DNA of 64,000 nt from Bacilli bacterium (GCA_900772415.1 CAAHEC010000058.1:32780-96779), one strand, 5' to 3'; counted from the first letter of the stretch, positions 36,796 to 46,874 are shown. The notes: generated from the sequence alone by a model not told the origin. A program made the numbers and translations.

Positions 36796-39700
36796 ATGCA
36801 TGATAAGTTAAAACTTTTTTTAACAAAAATAAATTTACCAGAAAAATATTATGAATATTTTAAAGATGGTGAAATATTAAAATTAAAACTTGATCAATCA
36901 AGAAAAAATGGTGTATTTGTAATAAAGGTTAAAAATATATTAGATGATGATATATTAGATTATATAGATAATAATATTAATAATTCCTTTCCTGATATGA
37001 ACTCTATTAAAGCATCTTTTATAATTGATAATATAGATTATAATAAAGTTATAAATTATTACAAAAAAGCGATTACAAAGAGTACTTTAACTAAACCAAT
37101 GAGAGAATTATTTAGTGAAAAAAAGATTTCTGTTAGTGATAATACTTTATTTATTGATTTAGATAATATTGCCGAAGAAAATATATTAAATAATAATATT
37201 GATAGTATAATTAATTATTATAAAAGGCTTGGTTTTTCTGATATAAAAATAGAAATCAACATAAATAACTTAAATAATAATACGTATTTAGATGAAGTTT
37301 TAAATATTAAAGATGAAAAAAAAGAAGATAAAGAAGAAGAAAAAGAAGAAGATAAAGAGATTTTACTTGGGAATTTAGTAAATGGTAATACTACTTTAAT
37401 TAAAGATATAATAGCAGAAGAATCAGGCGTTACCGTAGAAGCTTATGTGTTTGGTATAGAAGAGTTTGAGTCTAGTAAAAGTGCTTTTAAAATACTAACG
37501 TTTAAAATAAGTGATAATACCGATAGTATATATGCAAAATATTTTACAAAGGATAAGGATATTTTTAAAAAATTGTCTAAAAATATGAAATCTGGTTGGT
37601 TTAGAATTAATGGGTATGTAAAGCAGGATATATATGCTAAGGATTTGGTTTTAAACATAAGAAACGTAAGTAAAATTCCATCTAAAGATGTAGCAATAAA
37701 AGATGATGCTAAAGAAAAAAGAATTGAACTTCATGCCCATACTATGATGAGTCAAATGGACGGATTAACTAAACTTGATTTGGGAAAGCATACGTGCGAA
37801 CTTGTTACAAACGCTATTAATATGGGATATAAAGCTGTTGCAATAACCGATCATAATGGTTGTCAAGCCTTTCCTATTGCATATAGTATTATAAAATCTC
37901 ATAATAAAAACATAGAAAATCCTAATGATCATTTTAAGGGTCTATATGGAACGGAGCTTACATTAGTTGATGATACAGTAAATATAGTTGTTAATCCAAC
38001 AGATTTATCTTTAGAAGATACATGTTATGTTGTTTTTGATACTGAAACTACTGGTTTTAATGCAGCAGGGGAAGATCAAATGATTGAAATTGGTGCAGTT
38101 AAATTACAAAACGGAGATATTATAGATAGATTTGATAAATTAATAGATCCTAAAAGACATATTCCAGATAAAATAACAGAACTTACATGTATAACTGATG
38201 ATATGGTATCAGGTTGTGAAAGTGAAGAAGAGGTAACTAAGGAATTTTTAGATTGGGCTGGCGATTTGCCTTTAGTTGCACATAATGCTAAGTTTGATAT
38301 TTCATTTATTACTATGGCTATGAAAAAGTATAATTTAGGAGAATTTAAAAGTACTGTAATTGATACATTAGAATTATCAAGGACTTTAGATCAGGGTTAT
38401 GCAAGACATAGCTTATCAGCATTAGTTAAAAGATATAATGTGCCATGGGAAGAAGATGCTCATCATAGAGCTGATTATGATGCTGAGGGAACGGCTAAAG
38501 TACTTAGCAAGATGCTTGATAAATTAGTATCTCAAAATTATGAAAAGATTAGTGATTTGGAAAAATTAGTTTCAAAAGATGAGATATATAAATTTGGTAG
38601 AACATATCATTTCAATGCCATTGCCAAAAATAAAACAGGCTTAAAGAATATATTTAAAATGATATCTCTTGCAAATACTGTCTATTTATATAAAACACCT
38701 AGAATTTTAAGAAGCGAAGTAGAACGTTTAAGAGAAGGAGTTTTAATAGGTAGTGGTTGTTATGAATCTGAAGTATTTAACCAGGCTAGAAGTAAAGAAG
38801 GACAGGAGTTAAATAACATAATTAATTTTTATGATTATGTAGAAGTTCAACCACCTGATGTATATGATCATTTGTTACAATTGGGCGATTTTAAAAATAA
38901 AGAAGAATTATTAAATCACATAAAAAAGATAATAGATGCAACAAAAGCTTGTGGTAAATTAATTGTTGCAACAGGAGATGTACACCATTTTACTAAGGAA
39001 GATAGAATATATCGTGAGATAATTGTAAACCAAAAAGTGCCTGGTGGTGGAAGGCATCCTTTAGCTAAAAAAGAAATAAAACAAATACCTTCACAACATT
39101 TTAGAACAACAAATGAAATGTTAGATAATTTTTCATTTTTAGATAAAGATTTAGCATATGAAATAGTTGTTACTAATACAAATAAATTTGCAAGTTTAGT
39201 TGATGAAATAGAAGTTATCATTGATACTCATGGTATACCATTTTCTCCAAGAGTAAAATCTGATGATGGTAAAACTTATCTTGATTGTCCTCGTGTCGTA
39301 ACAGATTTAGTATATAATAAAGCAAAAGATTGGTATGGCACTCCACTTCCATATAATATTGAAGAACGTATTGCAATGGAGTTATATGGTAATATTGTAT
39401 ATAAGGTATGTGAAAACAATTTAAAAAAAGAAAATAAAGATATTAGTGAAGATGAATTAAAGAAAAAAACGTATGCATCTCTTCACGATGTGATCATTAA
39501 AGGATTTGATTCAGTTAAAGAACTATTAAGTTGCTATTTTAAAGAAAACTGGGATAGTTTAGATGGTACTTTAACAGATGATTCCTTAAAAGAAAAAGTG
39601 AAAAAAGAACTAGGTGGTATTATAGGAGGTGGATTTGATCCTATATACTTAATTGCACAAAGGCTTGTTAAACACTCGAATGATGAGGGATATTTAGTTG

Positions 39701-41400
39701 GTTCCCGTGGTTCTGTTGGTTCTTCATTTGTTGCAACAATGATGGGTATAACAGAAGTTAATCCTCTTCCAGCACACTATAGATGTTTAAAGTGTCAACA
39801 TAGTATATTTACATTTGATGATGGAAGAGCACTTGGTAGTGAGTATTCAACAGGATTTGACCTTCCAGATAAAAAATGTCCTTGCTGCGGCGAAGATTTA
39901 TATAAAGATGGACAGGATATGCCATTTGCAACATTCCTAGGATTTAATGCAGATAAGGTTCCAGATATTGACCTTAACTTTAGTGATTTAAACCAGGCAT
40001 CCGCTCATGCTTATACGAAGGTTTTATTTGGTGCTGATAATGTATACCGTGCAGGAACAATTGGTACAGTAGCAGAAAAAACAGCTTATGGTTTTGTTAA
40101 AGGATATCTAGAAGAAAAGGTAATTACTAAAAGGGCTGCCGAAATAGAGCGTTTAGCATTAGGATGTACTGGAGTTAAAAGAACAACGGGTCAGCATCCT
40201 GGTGGAATAGTTGTTATTCCAGATTATATGGAAGTATTTGATTTTACGCCTTTTCAGTTCCCAGCAGAAGATGTAACAAGTGCTTGGCGAACAACCCACT
40301 TTGATTACCACGCAATTGATGAGTGTGTTCTTAAACTAGATATATTAGGTCACTCAGATCCAACTCAGCTTAGAATGATTCAGGATTTAACTCATACTGA
40401 TATAACAAAAGTTCCACTAGATGATAAAGATACAATGAGTATATTTACATCTACAAAGGCATTAGGTGTTACTAACGAGCAGATAATGTGTAAGACAGGA
40501 ACACTTGGAATACCAGAGTTTGGTACTAACTTTACAATTGGTATGGTTTATGAGACAAAGCCTACTACTTTTGCAGAATTAATTAAGATATCAGGTCTAT
40601 CACATGGTACTGATGTTTGGCTTGGAAATGCACAAGACTTAATAAAAAATAACATCGTTCCTTTTAAAGATGTTATAGGATGTCGTGATGATATAATGGT
40701 ATACTTAATGTATCATGGGGTAGAACCTATTAAAGCATTTAAGATAATGGAATTTGTTCGTAAAGGAAGAGCATCAAAAGACCCTGAAACTTGGAAGGAA
40801 CACAAAAAGACGATGGAGGATGCAGATATTCCAGATTGGTTTATAGATTCATGTGGTAAGATAAAATACATGTTTCCAAAAGCCCATGCAGCAGCATACG
40901 TTATATCAGCATTTAGAATAGCTTGGTATAAAGTTCATATGCCAGTATATTTTTATGCATCATGGCTAACTTCTAAAGCAACAGATGTTGATGTTGATGT
41001 AATGATTAAAGGATATGATGCAATAAAAGCTAAAATAATAGAAATACAAAATAAAGGCTTTGAAGCAAGCAATAAAGAACTAGGACAATTAGAAAGCCTT
41101 AAGGTATGCCTAGAAGCAACAGCAAGAGGCATTTCGTTTGCACCAATTGACCTTTATAAAAGTAATGCTACTGTTTGGGGCGTTAAAGACGAAAAAACAA
41201 TTTATCCTCCATTTTCATCTATTGATGGCCTAGGTGATACGGTTGCTGTTAAAATAGTTCAAGAAAGAGAAAAAGGAGAATTTATTAGTATTGAAGATTT
41301 ACAAATAAGAGCAAAAGTATCTCAAACATTAATTGATAAAATGAGATTGATGGGTATTTTAAATGATATGCCTGAATCTAGTCAGCTTAGCTTGTTTTAA
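36796..41400 (+). CDS. polC: DNA polymerase III PolC-type alpha subunit
   Basis: Main replicative polymerase of low-GC Gram-positives with built-in proofreading. N-terminal and OB domains run to about 300. The PHP domain starts at RIELHAHTMMSQMDG near 310 and is interrupted by the exonuclease (VVFDTETTG near 413, HNAKFDISF, HHRADYDAE). The PHP part resumes near 610, and the polymerase palm and fingers carry the zinc-type CLKC/CPCCGE cysteines and PDIDLNFSD near 1055. TGQHPGGIVV lies near 1134, and the C-terminus has a helix-hairpin-helix region. At 1534 residues it is about 100 longer than Bacillus PolC, partly through an acidic Glu/Lys run near 175-190. The start follows AAGGTGATATT. Confidence 0.97.
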   Translation: MHDKLKLFLTKINLPEKYYEYFKDGEILKLKLDQSRKNGVFVIKVKNILDDDILDYIDNNINNSFPDMNSIKASFIIDNIDYNKVINYYKKAITKSTLTKPMRELFSEKKISVSDNTLFIDLDNIAEENILNNNIDSIINYYKRLGFSDIKIEININNLNNNTYLDEVLNIKDEKKEDKEEEKEEDKEILLGNLVNGNTTLIKDIIAEESGVTVEAYVFGIEEFESSKSAFKILTFKISDNTDSIYAKYFTKDKDIFKKLSKNMKSGWFRINGYVKQDIYAKDLVLNIRNVSKIPSKDVAIKDDAKEKRIELHAHTMMSQMDGLTKLDLGKHTCELVTNAINMGYKAVAITDHNGCQAFPIAYSIIKSHNKNIENPNDHFKGLYGTELTLVDDTVNIVVNPTDLSLEDTCYVVFDTETTGFNAAGEDQMIEIGAVKLQNGDIIDRFDKLIDPKRHIPDKITELTCITDDMVSGCESEEEVTKEFLDWAGDLPLVAHNAKFDISFITMAMKKYNLGEFKSTVIDTLELSRTLDQGYARHSLSALVKRYNVPWEEDAHHRADYDAEGTAKVLSKMLDKLVSQNYEKISDLEKLVSKDEIYKFGRTYHFNAIAKNKTGLKNIFKMISLANTVYLYKTPRILRSEVERLREGVLIGSGCYESEVFNQARSKEGQELNNIINFYDYVEVQPPDVYDHLLQLGDFKNKEELLNHIKKIIDATKACGKLIVATGDVHHFTKEDRIYREIIVNQKVPGGGRHPLAKKEIKQIPSQHFRTTNEMLDNFSFLDKDLAYEIVVTNTNKFASLVDEIEVIIDTHGIPFSPRVKSDDGKTYLDCPRVVTDLVYNKAKDWYGTPLPYNIEERIAMELYGNIVYKVCENNLKKENKDISEDELKKKTYASLHDVIIKGFDSVKELLSCYFKENWDSLDGTLTDDSLKEKVKKELGGIIGGGFDPIYLIAQRLVKHSNDEGYLVGSRGSVGSSFVATMMGITEVNPLPAHYRCLKCQHSIFTFDDGRALGSEYSTGFDLPDKKCPCCGEDLYKDGQDMPFATFLGFNADKVPDIDLNFSDLNQASAHAYTKVLFGADNVYRAGTIGTVAEKTAYGFVKGYLEEKVITKRAAEIERLALGCTGVKRTTGQHPGGIVVIPDYMEVFDFTPFQFPAEDVTSAWRTTHFDYHAIDECVLKLDILGHSDPTQLRMIQDLTHTDITKVPLDDKDTMSIFTSTKALGVTNEQIMCKTGTLGIPEFGTNFTIGMVYETKPTTFAELIKISGLSHGTDVWLGNAQDLIKNNIVPFKDVIGCRDDIMVYLMYHGVEPIKAFKIMEFVRKGRASKDPETWKEHKKTMEDADIPDWFIDSCGKIKYMFPKAHAAAYVISAFRIAWYKVHMPVYFYASWLTSKATDVDVDVMIKGYDAIKAKIIEIQNKGFEASNKELGQLESLKVCLEATARGISFAPIDLYKSNATVWGVKDEKTIYPPFSSIDGLGDTVAVKIVQEREKGEFISIEDLQIRAKVSQTLIDKMRLMGILNDMPESSQLSLF

Positions 41401-41574
41401 AAAATTATAAATTCTTATTTTGATGATACATTATATTACCATGATTTTATCAAAATTGCTTCAAAAATTAGTGAATTTAGAAAATAAATGCTTGTCTTAT
41501 TTTATTATTGTTTATTATGTTTTGTTTATAATAGTAAGTATTATAAAAATAATAATGATAATACCATAAAATTC

Positions 41575-41603
41575 AAAGGATAAATAACATTTATTCTTTT
41601 TTT
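41575..41603 (+). terminator. Terminator between polC and the ygjP-like gene
   Basis: AAAGGATAAAT with ATTTATTCTTT (41575-41585 and 41589-41599, one G-U), AAC loop, long T-run. The preceding ~170 bp after polC shows no gene. Confidence 0.75.
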
Positions 41604-41631
41604 GTGGTAAAATTATTATTAGGTGGTATAT

Positions 41632-42270
41632 ATGAACTTTACTTATAATGATAAGAATTATCCTGTTATAATAACTTATAAAAATAATAAAAATTTATAT
41701 ATTAAAGTAGATGATGATTTTAATATAAGAATAAATAGTCCATATCTTTATCCTAAATTACTAATAAAAAAAATTATTAAAGAAAACTATAAAAGTATTA
41801 CAAAAATGATAGAAGAAAAAGAAAGAAAAAGAAATCTAAATAGGATCATAAATAAATTATTTGGAAAAAAGATAAATGTTATTTATAGCGATGTTACAAC
41901 GCCTCAGTATAATTGTTATAATCTTATTGTAAAAGATGTTGTTATGTTAAATAATTGGTATAAAACCATGGCTTTAAAAAGCTTTAAAGAAGAACTTTAT
42001 TCTATTTATGAGAAGTTTGATGAAAAAATACCATATCCTAAATTAAAAATAAGAAAAATGAAAACTAGATGGGGAGTATGTAATAAAAAAGATAATAGTA
42101 TAACTTTAAATTTAGATCTTGTAAAAGAAGATAAAATATATTTAGATTATGTAATAGTTCATGAGTTATCACATTTTATTCATTTTGATCATAGTAAATC
42201 ATTTTGGCTATTAGTAGGTAAATACACTCCTAATTACAAAGAAATAAGAAAGGAAATGAGATCATGGTAA
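41632..42270 (+). CDS. YgjP-like (DUF45) metallopeptidase domain protein
   Basis: A zinc-protease-like cytosolic protein of the YgjP/WLM group. The HELSH motif at about 176-180 and the downstream His in HFDHSKSFW give the HExxH...H zinc site. MKTRWGVCNKKDNSITLNLDL just before it is the signature of the family. The physiological substrate is unknown. The ATG at 41632 is chosen over an upstream GTG because AGGTGG (41621-41626) is placed for it. It overlaps the start of the next gene by a few bases. Confidence 0.87.
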   Translation: MNFTYNDKNYPVIITYKNNKNLYIKVDDDFNIRINSPYLYPKLLIKKIIKENYKSITKMIEEKERKRNLNRIINKLFGKKINVIYSDVTTPQYNCYNLIVKDVVMLNNWYKTMALKSFKEELYSIYEKFDEKIPYPKLKIRKMKTRWGVCNKKDNSITLNLDLVKEDKIYLDYVIVHELSHFIHFDHSKSFWLLVGKYTPNYKEIRKEMRSW

Positions 42271-42986
42271 TAACGTCAGTTAATAATTCAAAAATAAAAG
42301 AAATTAAAAAGCTTAAAAATCCCAAATATTCTAAAGAACAAAAACTGTTTTTAATTGAAGGTGAACATTTAGTAAAGGAAGCTTTTAAACTAAATTTACT
42401 TAAATTAACTATTTCTTTAGATAATGTTTCTTATAACGTGCCTAATTTAATAGTAAATAAAAGTGTGCTTGAATCATTAAGTTCTATAAATAGTACTCCA
42501 AATATAATAGGTGTATGTAAATATATAGAAGAAAATAAACCATTAGGAGACAGAATATTAATTTTAGATAATATACAAGATCCTGGTAATTTAGGAACTA
42601 TAATAAGAAGTTCTGTAGCTTTTAATTTTACTTCTGTTGTACTTAGCTTAGATACTGTAAGTAAATATAATAATAAAGTTATAAGATCAACTCAAGGAAT
42701 GATTTTTAATACAAATGTTGTATCTTGTGACATAAAAAGCTTAATAAAAAAATTAAAAGATGAAAATTACGTGATATATGCAACAGATGTTGTAGATGGA
42801 ATTAATGTAAAAGATATTAAAAAGCCTTCTAAATTTGCTATAGTAATGGGTAATGAAGGTTCTGGTGTATCTTCTGATATAAAAGATTTAGCAGATTGTA
42901 ATTTATATATAAAAATGAATAAAGATTGTGAAAGTCTTAATGTAGCGGTTGCATCTTCTATTTTAATGTATGAAATGCAAGACTAA
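42264..42986 (+). CDS. SpoU/TrmH-family RNA 2'-O-methyltransferase
   Basis: A SPOUT-class methylase that probably modifies 23S rRNA. It has an N-terminal substrate-binding domain (KLKNPKYSKEQKLFLIEGEHLV) and the knotted domain with LDNIQDPGNLGTIIRS near 94, FAIVMGNEGSGVS near 190 and the closing SLNVAVASSILMYE near 226. All three SpoU motifs are present in 240 residues. The target nucleotide cannot be read. Its ATG overlaps the preceding gene, implying coupling, and rimM-trmD follow. Confidence 0.92.
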   Translation: MVITSVNNSKIKEIKKLKNPKYSKEQKLFLIEGEHLVKEAFKLNLLKLTISLDNVSYNVPNLIVNKSVLESLSSINSTPNIIGVCKYIEENKPLGDRILILDNIQDPGNLGTIIRSSVAFNFTSVVLSLDTVSKYNNKVIRSTQGMIFNTNVVSCDIKSLIKKLKDENYVIYATDVVDGINVKDIKKPSKFAIVMGNEGSGVSSDIKDLADCNLYIKMNKDCESLNVAVASSILMYEMQD

Positions 42987-43005
42987 TTAATAGGTGGTGA
43001 TAAAA

Positions 43006-43491
43006 ATGAAGTTTTTAAACGTAGGAAAATTAGTTAATACCCATGGTATTAAAGGTGAAGTTAGACTTATTTCTTCTTTTAAATATAAAGATAAAGTTTT
43101 TATTCCAAATTTTAAGGTATATATAGGATCTTCTAAAGAAGAATTTGAAATTGAAAGATATAGAAAACATAAGAATTTTGATATGTTAACATTTAAAGGA
43201 ATAGATAATATAAATTCTGTTTTGTATTTAAAAGGAAGTTTTGTATATATAAATAAAGATGATTTAAAACTTGATAAAAATGAGTTTTTAGCGGTTGATT
43301 TAATTGGATTTAATGTTATAATAAATGATAAAAAAGTTGGTGTTATAAAGAATGTTTTAGAAACTCCTGCTAATGAAGTTTTAACTCTTGATAATGGTGT
43401 TATGGTACCTTACGTTAAAGCTTTTATTAAAAAGATAGATATTAAAAATAAAAAGGTTTTTGTAAACGATGTGAAAGGGCTTATATCATGA
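43006..43491 (+). CDS. rimM: 16S rRNA processing protein RimM
   Basis: Binds S19 and helps mature the 30S head. The N-terminal barrel begins FLNVGKLVNTHGIKGEVRL, and the PRC-like C-terminal domain includes VGVIKNVLETPANEVLTLDNG and VPYVKAFIKKID. The length of 161 is usual. ATG at 43006 is preferred to GTG at 42994, with TAGGTGGTGAT upstream. It ends in TGA overlapping the trmD ATG, the classic rimM-trmD coupling. Confidence 0.95.
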   Translation: MKFLNVGKLVNTHGIKGEVRLISSFKYKDKVFIPNFKVYIGSSKEEFEIERYRKHKNFDMLTFKGIDNINSVLYLKGSFVYINKDDLKLDKNEFLAVDLIGFNVIINDKKVGVIKNVLETPANEVLTLDNGVMVPYVKAFIKKIDIKNKKVFVNDVKGLIS

Positions 43492-44699
43492 AAATAGATA
43501 TTTTAACGTTATTTCCAAACATGTTTAATGGATTTAAAGATGAATCAATAATTAAAAGGGCAATTGATAGTAAAAAAGTTAGTATTAATACTATTAATTT
43601 TAGGGATTTTGCAACTAATAAACATAAGAAAGTTGATGATACACCATATGGGGGTGGAAGTGGTATGGTACTTATGTGCCAACCGATATTTGATGCCGTA
43701 AATAGTATAAAAAAAGAAAATAGTAAAGTTGTACTTTTAACTCCTCAAGGGAAGAAGTTCAACCAAAAAAAAGCTTATGAGCTTTCTAAAGAAGAGCATC
43801 TAATTTTAATTTGTGGTCATTATGAAGGATTTGATGAAAGAATAAAAAGCATTTGTGATGATGAGATATCTATTGGAGATTATGTATTAACAGGAGGGGA
43901 ATTACCTGCTATGGTTCTTTGTGATTCTATTGTAAGACTAGTAAAAGGAGTAATAGATGATTCCTCTTCTTTATATGAGTCTTTTAATGATAATTTACTA
44001 GATTATCCAACATATACCAAACCTAGAAATTATAAAGGAATGAAGGTTCCTGAGGTATTATTATCTGGTGATCATGAAAAGATTGAAAAATGGAGAAAAG
44101 AAAAAAGACTTGAATTAACGAAGGAAAAAAGACCTGATTTATTAAGCAAGGGTTTAAAATTAGAAAAACAAGGTATTAGAAAAAATAAGAATAAAATATA
44201 TATTGATGATGTTAAGGATATAAAGGTAAGAAAAATAGATAAAGAAAATAATAATCCTAGTAAAACAAATAATAAACCATCGTATAAACTTATTAAAAGA
44301 GGAGATATAAGAGCAATTACCATTTTAAAACCATCTTGTATATATGGATATAAATTAAAGGGAAAAAGTGGTAAAAACGTTAATAAAATGGTAATAGTCA
44401 AAGATGATTTCATAAGAAAAATAGCTTATAAAAATGTTTTAAAAAAAGTAGACATATTAACATATAGATTTAATTTAGTGTTAGAAGATGATACGGATTC
44501 TGATGGTACATCAAGGGTACTTGGCGAAGCTGAAATGCTAAAACAAATGATAATTAACACATATGCGGCCTATTTGGGAAAACAGAATTTAGAAAAAATC
44601 ATTAAAAACATAAATTATTTAATTAATGAGTTTGTAAAGGCTAAAACTATAAAAACTTCTTTTAATGAAAAAATAGATAAGGAACATAAAGTAAGATAA
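43488..44699 (+). CDS. trmD: tRNA (guanine37-N1)-methyltransferase TrmD with C-terminal extension
   Basis: SPOUT enzyme that makes m1G37 and prevents frameshifting. Residues 1 to about 225 are a normal TrmD: DILTLFPNMF, DDTPYGGGSGMVLMCQP, LICGHYEGFDERI, YVLTGGELPAMVLCDSIVRL, and the closing RPDLLSKG-like helix. The same frame runs on to 403 residues, adding a basic linker and a domain of ~150 residues with SYKLIKRGDIRAITILKP and RFNLVLEDDTDSDGTSRV, which is not recognised. Ordinary TrmD ends near 240-250. No frameshift or internal start is evident, so this is a natural fusion or extension. It overlaps rimM by four bases. Confidence 0.9.
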   Translation: MKIDILTLFPNMFNGFKDESIIKRAIDSKKVSINTINFRDFATNKHKKVDDTPYGGGSGMVLMCQPIFDAVNSIKKENSKVVLLTPQGKKFNQKKAYELSKEEHLILICGHYEGFDERIKSICDDEISIGDYVLTGGELPAMVLCDSIVRLVKGVIDDSSSLYESFNDNLLDYPTYTKPRNYKGMKVPEVLLSGDHEKIEKWRKEKRLELTKEKRPDLLSKGLKLEKQGIRKNKNKIYIDDVKDIKVRKIDKENNNPSKTNNKPSYKLIKRGDIRAITILKPSCIYGYKLKGKSGKNVNKMVIVKDDFIRKIAYKNVLKKVDILTYRFNLVLEDDTDSDGTSRVLGEAEMLKQMIINTYAAYLGKQNLEKIIKNINYLINEFVKAKTIKTSFNEKIDKEHKVR

Positions 44700-44700
44700 A

Positions 44701-45762
44701 ATGATTAATAAATTAATTAAGGATATTTTTTATAACGAAATAATTAATGAATGTGCCTTAAATAACTTAAAAATAGGAAATAATGCACCTGCTATTATGT
44801 TTGATACTATAATTAGAGAAGAAAAAATAAATATAACAGAAAAAAATAATATAAAACCAATTCTTGTTATAAATAATACAGCTTCTTTTTTTTCTGCATT
44901 AGAAGATTACATAAATAAAGCTATATTATTTTACTTTGATGGAAATTTTACCCATGATAATGTTAAAGCTGTAATTTGTTATGTATTATCAAATGCAACT
45001 GATTTTGATTTATCTAATCCTGTTTCCTATTTAAATTTAAGAAGTAATTTTTTAAATTATGATATATCTTATCCCATTATTTATAAAAATATTTTAGGAT
45101 ATGATTCTGTTATAAAAATAAAAAAGGAAAAGGTCATTTTAGAAGCTCCATATTCATTTTCTTGCAAGTTAAAATACTTAGATACTGAGTTTGAATTTCC
45201 AAATATATTTTTTGGAATATCAAATGATACTTGTTATATATATGCTATTCAAAATAAATTTAGAGAAAAAAATGAACTTCAAAAGAAAATTAATAGGCTT
45301 TTATATAAAATAAATGACGGATATGAATTTAATTGTGATAGCAATTTTTTAAATCCTAATGATGTTACAATGTCCTTTTTGGCAATAATTACTATATTTA
45401 TTAATTATTTAAATGAATTAGGTATTTATAAAATTAACGTACCAGTAAATTTACCTATTAGATATAATGCACATTATGAATCTTATAGGAGAAGATTAGA
45501 ATATAATAAAGAAGTTTTAGATAATGATGATTTTATAAAATACAAAGATGATTTAGATTTAAAAAATAAGTATTATGATGATAACACCATAATGAAATTA
45601 ATAAGAAATTTTTATAGACTTCAAAGTCAAGGAGACGTGCTTAAAATTAATAAATATCCTTTTATGGATGGTTCTATTTTGAGCATTAATATAAATAAAG
45701 ATGAAAAGTTTAATAATGAGCTTTTAAACGAATTATTAAATAAAACAAAAATAATTAAATAA
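44701..45762 (+). CDS. Unknown protein coupled to trmD
   Basis: A 353-residue soluble-looking protein with no recognised family. Features: INNTASFFSALEDYINKAILFYFDGNFTHD, a strand-rich centre (VILEAPYSFSCKLKYLDTEF), and a helical C-terminal part rich in Tyr and Arg (YNAHYESYRRRLEYN). The ATG is one base after the trmD stop and lacks a clear ribosome site, so it is probably translated by coupling. Together with the odd TrmD extension this hints at a lineage-specific partner, but that is only context. Confidence 0.65.
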   Translation: MINKLIKDIFYNEIINECALNNLKIGNNAPAIMFDTIIREEKINITEKNNIKPILVINNTASFFSALEDYINKAILFYFDGNFTHDNVKAVICYVLSNATDFDLSNPVSYLNLRSNFLNYDISYPIIYKNILGYDSVIKIKKEKVILEAPYSFSCKLKYLDTEFEFPNIFFGISNDTCYIYAIQNKFREKNELQKKINRLLYKINDGYEFNCDSNFLNPNDVTMSFLAIITIFINYLNELGIYKINVPVNLPIRYNAHYESYRRRLEYNKEVLDNDDFIKYKDDLDLKNKYYDDNTIMKLIRNFYRLQSQGDVLKINKYPFMDGSILSININKDEKFNNELLNELLNKTKIIK

Positions 45763-45810
45763 AACTTGCGTAAATATTAATTATATGTTAAAATTTTATT
45801 GTTTTAAAAA

Positions 45811-45850
45811 AGGCAATCCGCCGCATACTTTATATTTTGCATGATTGCTG
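45811..45850 (+). promoter_or_regulatory. Candidate L19 leader RNA
   Basis: GGCAATCCGCCGC at 45812-45824 opens a small hairpin closed by GCAATC (45813-45818) and GATTGC (45843-45848), about 35-70 nt before rplS. Size, position and the conserved-looking loop fit the L19 leader of low-GC Gram-positives; binding by L19 is inferred. Confidence 0.6.
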
Positions 45851-45883
45851 GTTATATGTTATAGGAAGGAGACTTAAGAAAAA

Positions 45884-46222
45884 ATGAACAAAATTGATAA
45901 GATTACTAGTAAACAATTAAATCCTTCAGTTCCTGAATTTAGAGTGGGAGACACTGTTAGAGTAGGTGTTAGAATAATTGAAGGTAAGAAAGAAAGAGTC
46001 CAAGTATTTGAAGGTGTTGTAATATCTAGAAAAGGTGCTGGTATTTCTGAGACTTTTACAGTACGTAAGATGTCAGGTGGAATTGGTGTTGAAAGGATTT
46101 TTCCAGTACATTCACCAAAACTTGATTCAATTGAGGTTGTAAGAAAAGGTAAAGCAAGAAGAGCTAAGTTATATTATGTTAGAGATATAGTTGGCCAATG
46201 GAAATTAAAAGAAAGAAATTAA
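45884..46222 (+). CDS. rplS: Large-subunit ribosomal protein L19
   Basis: Lies at the 30S-50S interface. The 112 residues contain the family pattern FRVGDTVRVGVRIIEG, VQVFEGVVISRKGAGISET and GVGVERIFPVHSPKLDSIEV-like sequence, ending in KLYYVRDIVGQWKLKER. It follows the conserved rimM-trmD-rplS order with an extra gene inserted. GAAGGAGACTTAAG precedes the start, a leader hairpin lies upstream, and a terminator follows. Confidence 0.97.
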   Translation: MNKIDKITSKQLNPSVPEFRVGDTVRVGVRIIEGKKERVQVFEGVVISRKGAGISETFTVRKMSGGIGVERIFPVHSPKLDSIEVVRKGKARRAKLYYVRDIVGQWKLKERN

Positions 46223-46248
46223 TAAGGCTATTTGTGCCTTATTTTTTT
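46221..46248 (+). terminator. Terminator after rplS
   Basis: AATAAGGC/GCCTTATT stem (46221-46228 with 46236-46243) with T-run. Confidence 0.85.
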
Positions 46249-46262
46249 GTTAGGAGCTAAAG

Positions 46263-46784
46263 ATGAAAAAGGAAAAATTAAAGAAAATAATAAAAGAAAT
46301 ATATCCATATTTAATTATTATTTTAATAGTCATTTTAGTTAGAAGTTTTATAATTACACCAGCAGTAGTTGATGGTAAATCTATGTATCCAACTTTAAAT
46401 GATAATAATGTAGTTTTATTAAATAAAATTGATTATAAATTAAATAGCCTTAAAAGATTTGATATAGTAGTAGTTAATTATAATGGGGAAAAGTTAATTA
46501 AAAGGGTAATAGGACTTCCAGGTGAACATGTTGAATATAAAAATAATAGTCTTTTTATTGATGGCTATTTAGTAAGTGAGAATTTTAGTCATAAAGATAC
46601 AAATGATTTTAAATTAGAAACTATAGGTTATTTGAAAATACCTGGTGATAAATATTTTGTTGTAGGTGATAATAGAGGTTATTCCATTGATTCTAGAATG
46701 ATTGGTCTAATTGATAAAAAAGATATTAAAGGAAAAGTATCTTTAAGAATATTTCCTATAAATAAATTTGGAAAAATAAAATAG
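46263..46784 (+). CDS. lepB: Signal peptidase I
   Basis: Membrane serine protease that removes signal peptides after export. One N-terminal transmembrane helix lies at about 13-31. The catalytic Ser is in GKSMYPTL at about 40, and the Lys general base is in LIKRVIGLPGE near 79. GDNRGYSIDSR, near 140, completes the S26 family motifs. At 173 residues it is the short Gram-positive type. GTTAGGAGCTAAAG precedes the ATG, only 14 bp after the rplS hairpin. Confidence 0.95.
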   Translation: MKKEKLKKIIKEIYPYLIIILIVILVRSFIITPAVVDGKSMYPTLNDNNVVLLNKIDYKLNSLKRFDIVVVNYNGEKLIKRVIGLPGEHVEYKNNSLFIDGYLVSENFSHKDTNDFKLETIGYLKIPGDKYFVVGDNRGYSIDSRMIGLIDKKDIKGKVSLRIFPINKFGKIK

Positions 46785-46804
46785 AATATAAAAATAATTT
46801 TGTT

Positions 46805-46834
46805 AAGATTTAGAAATTTCTAAATCTTTTTTTT
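46805..46834 (+). terminator. Terminator after lepB
   Basis: A perfect 24-nt palindrome (46805-46828, arms AAGATTTAGAAA and its complement) followed by T residues. Confidence 0.85.
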
Positions 46835-46845
46835 AATATTTAAGA

Positions 46846-46874
46846 TTGAATGTTTTTAATCTTTATGATATTAT
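46846..46874 (+). promoter_or_regulatory. Promoter of the small protein/amidoligase pair
   Basis: TTGAAT (46846-46851), 17-bp spacer, TATTAT (46869-46874), directly after the lepB terminator. Confidence 0.6.
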
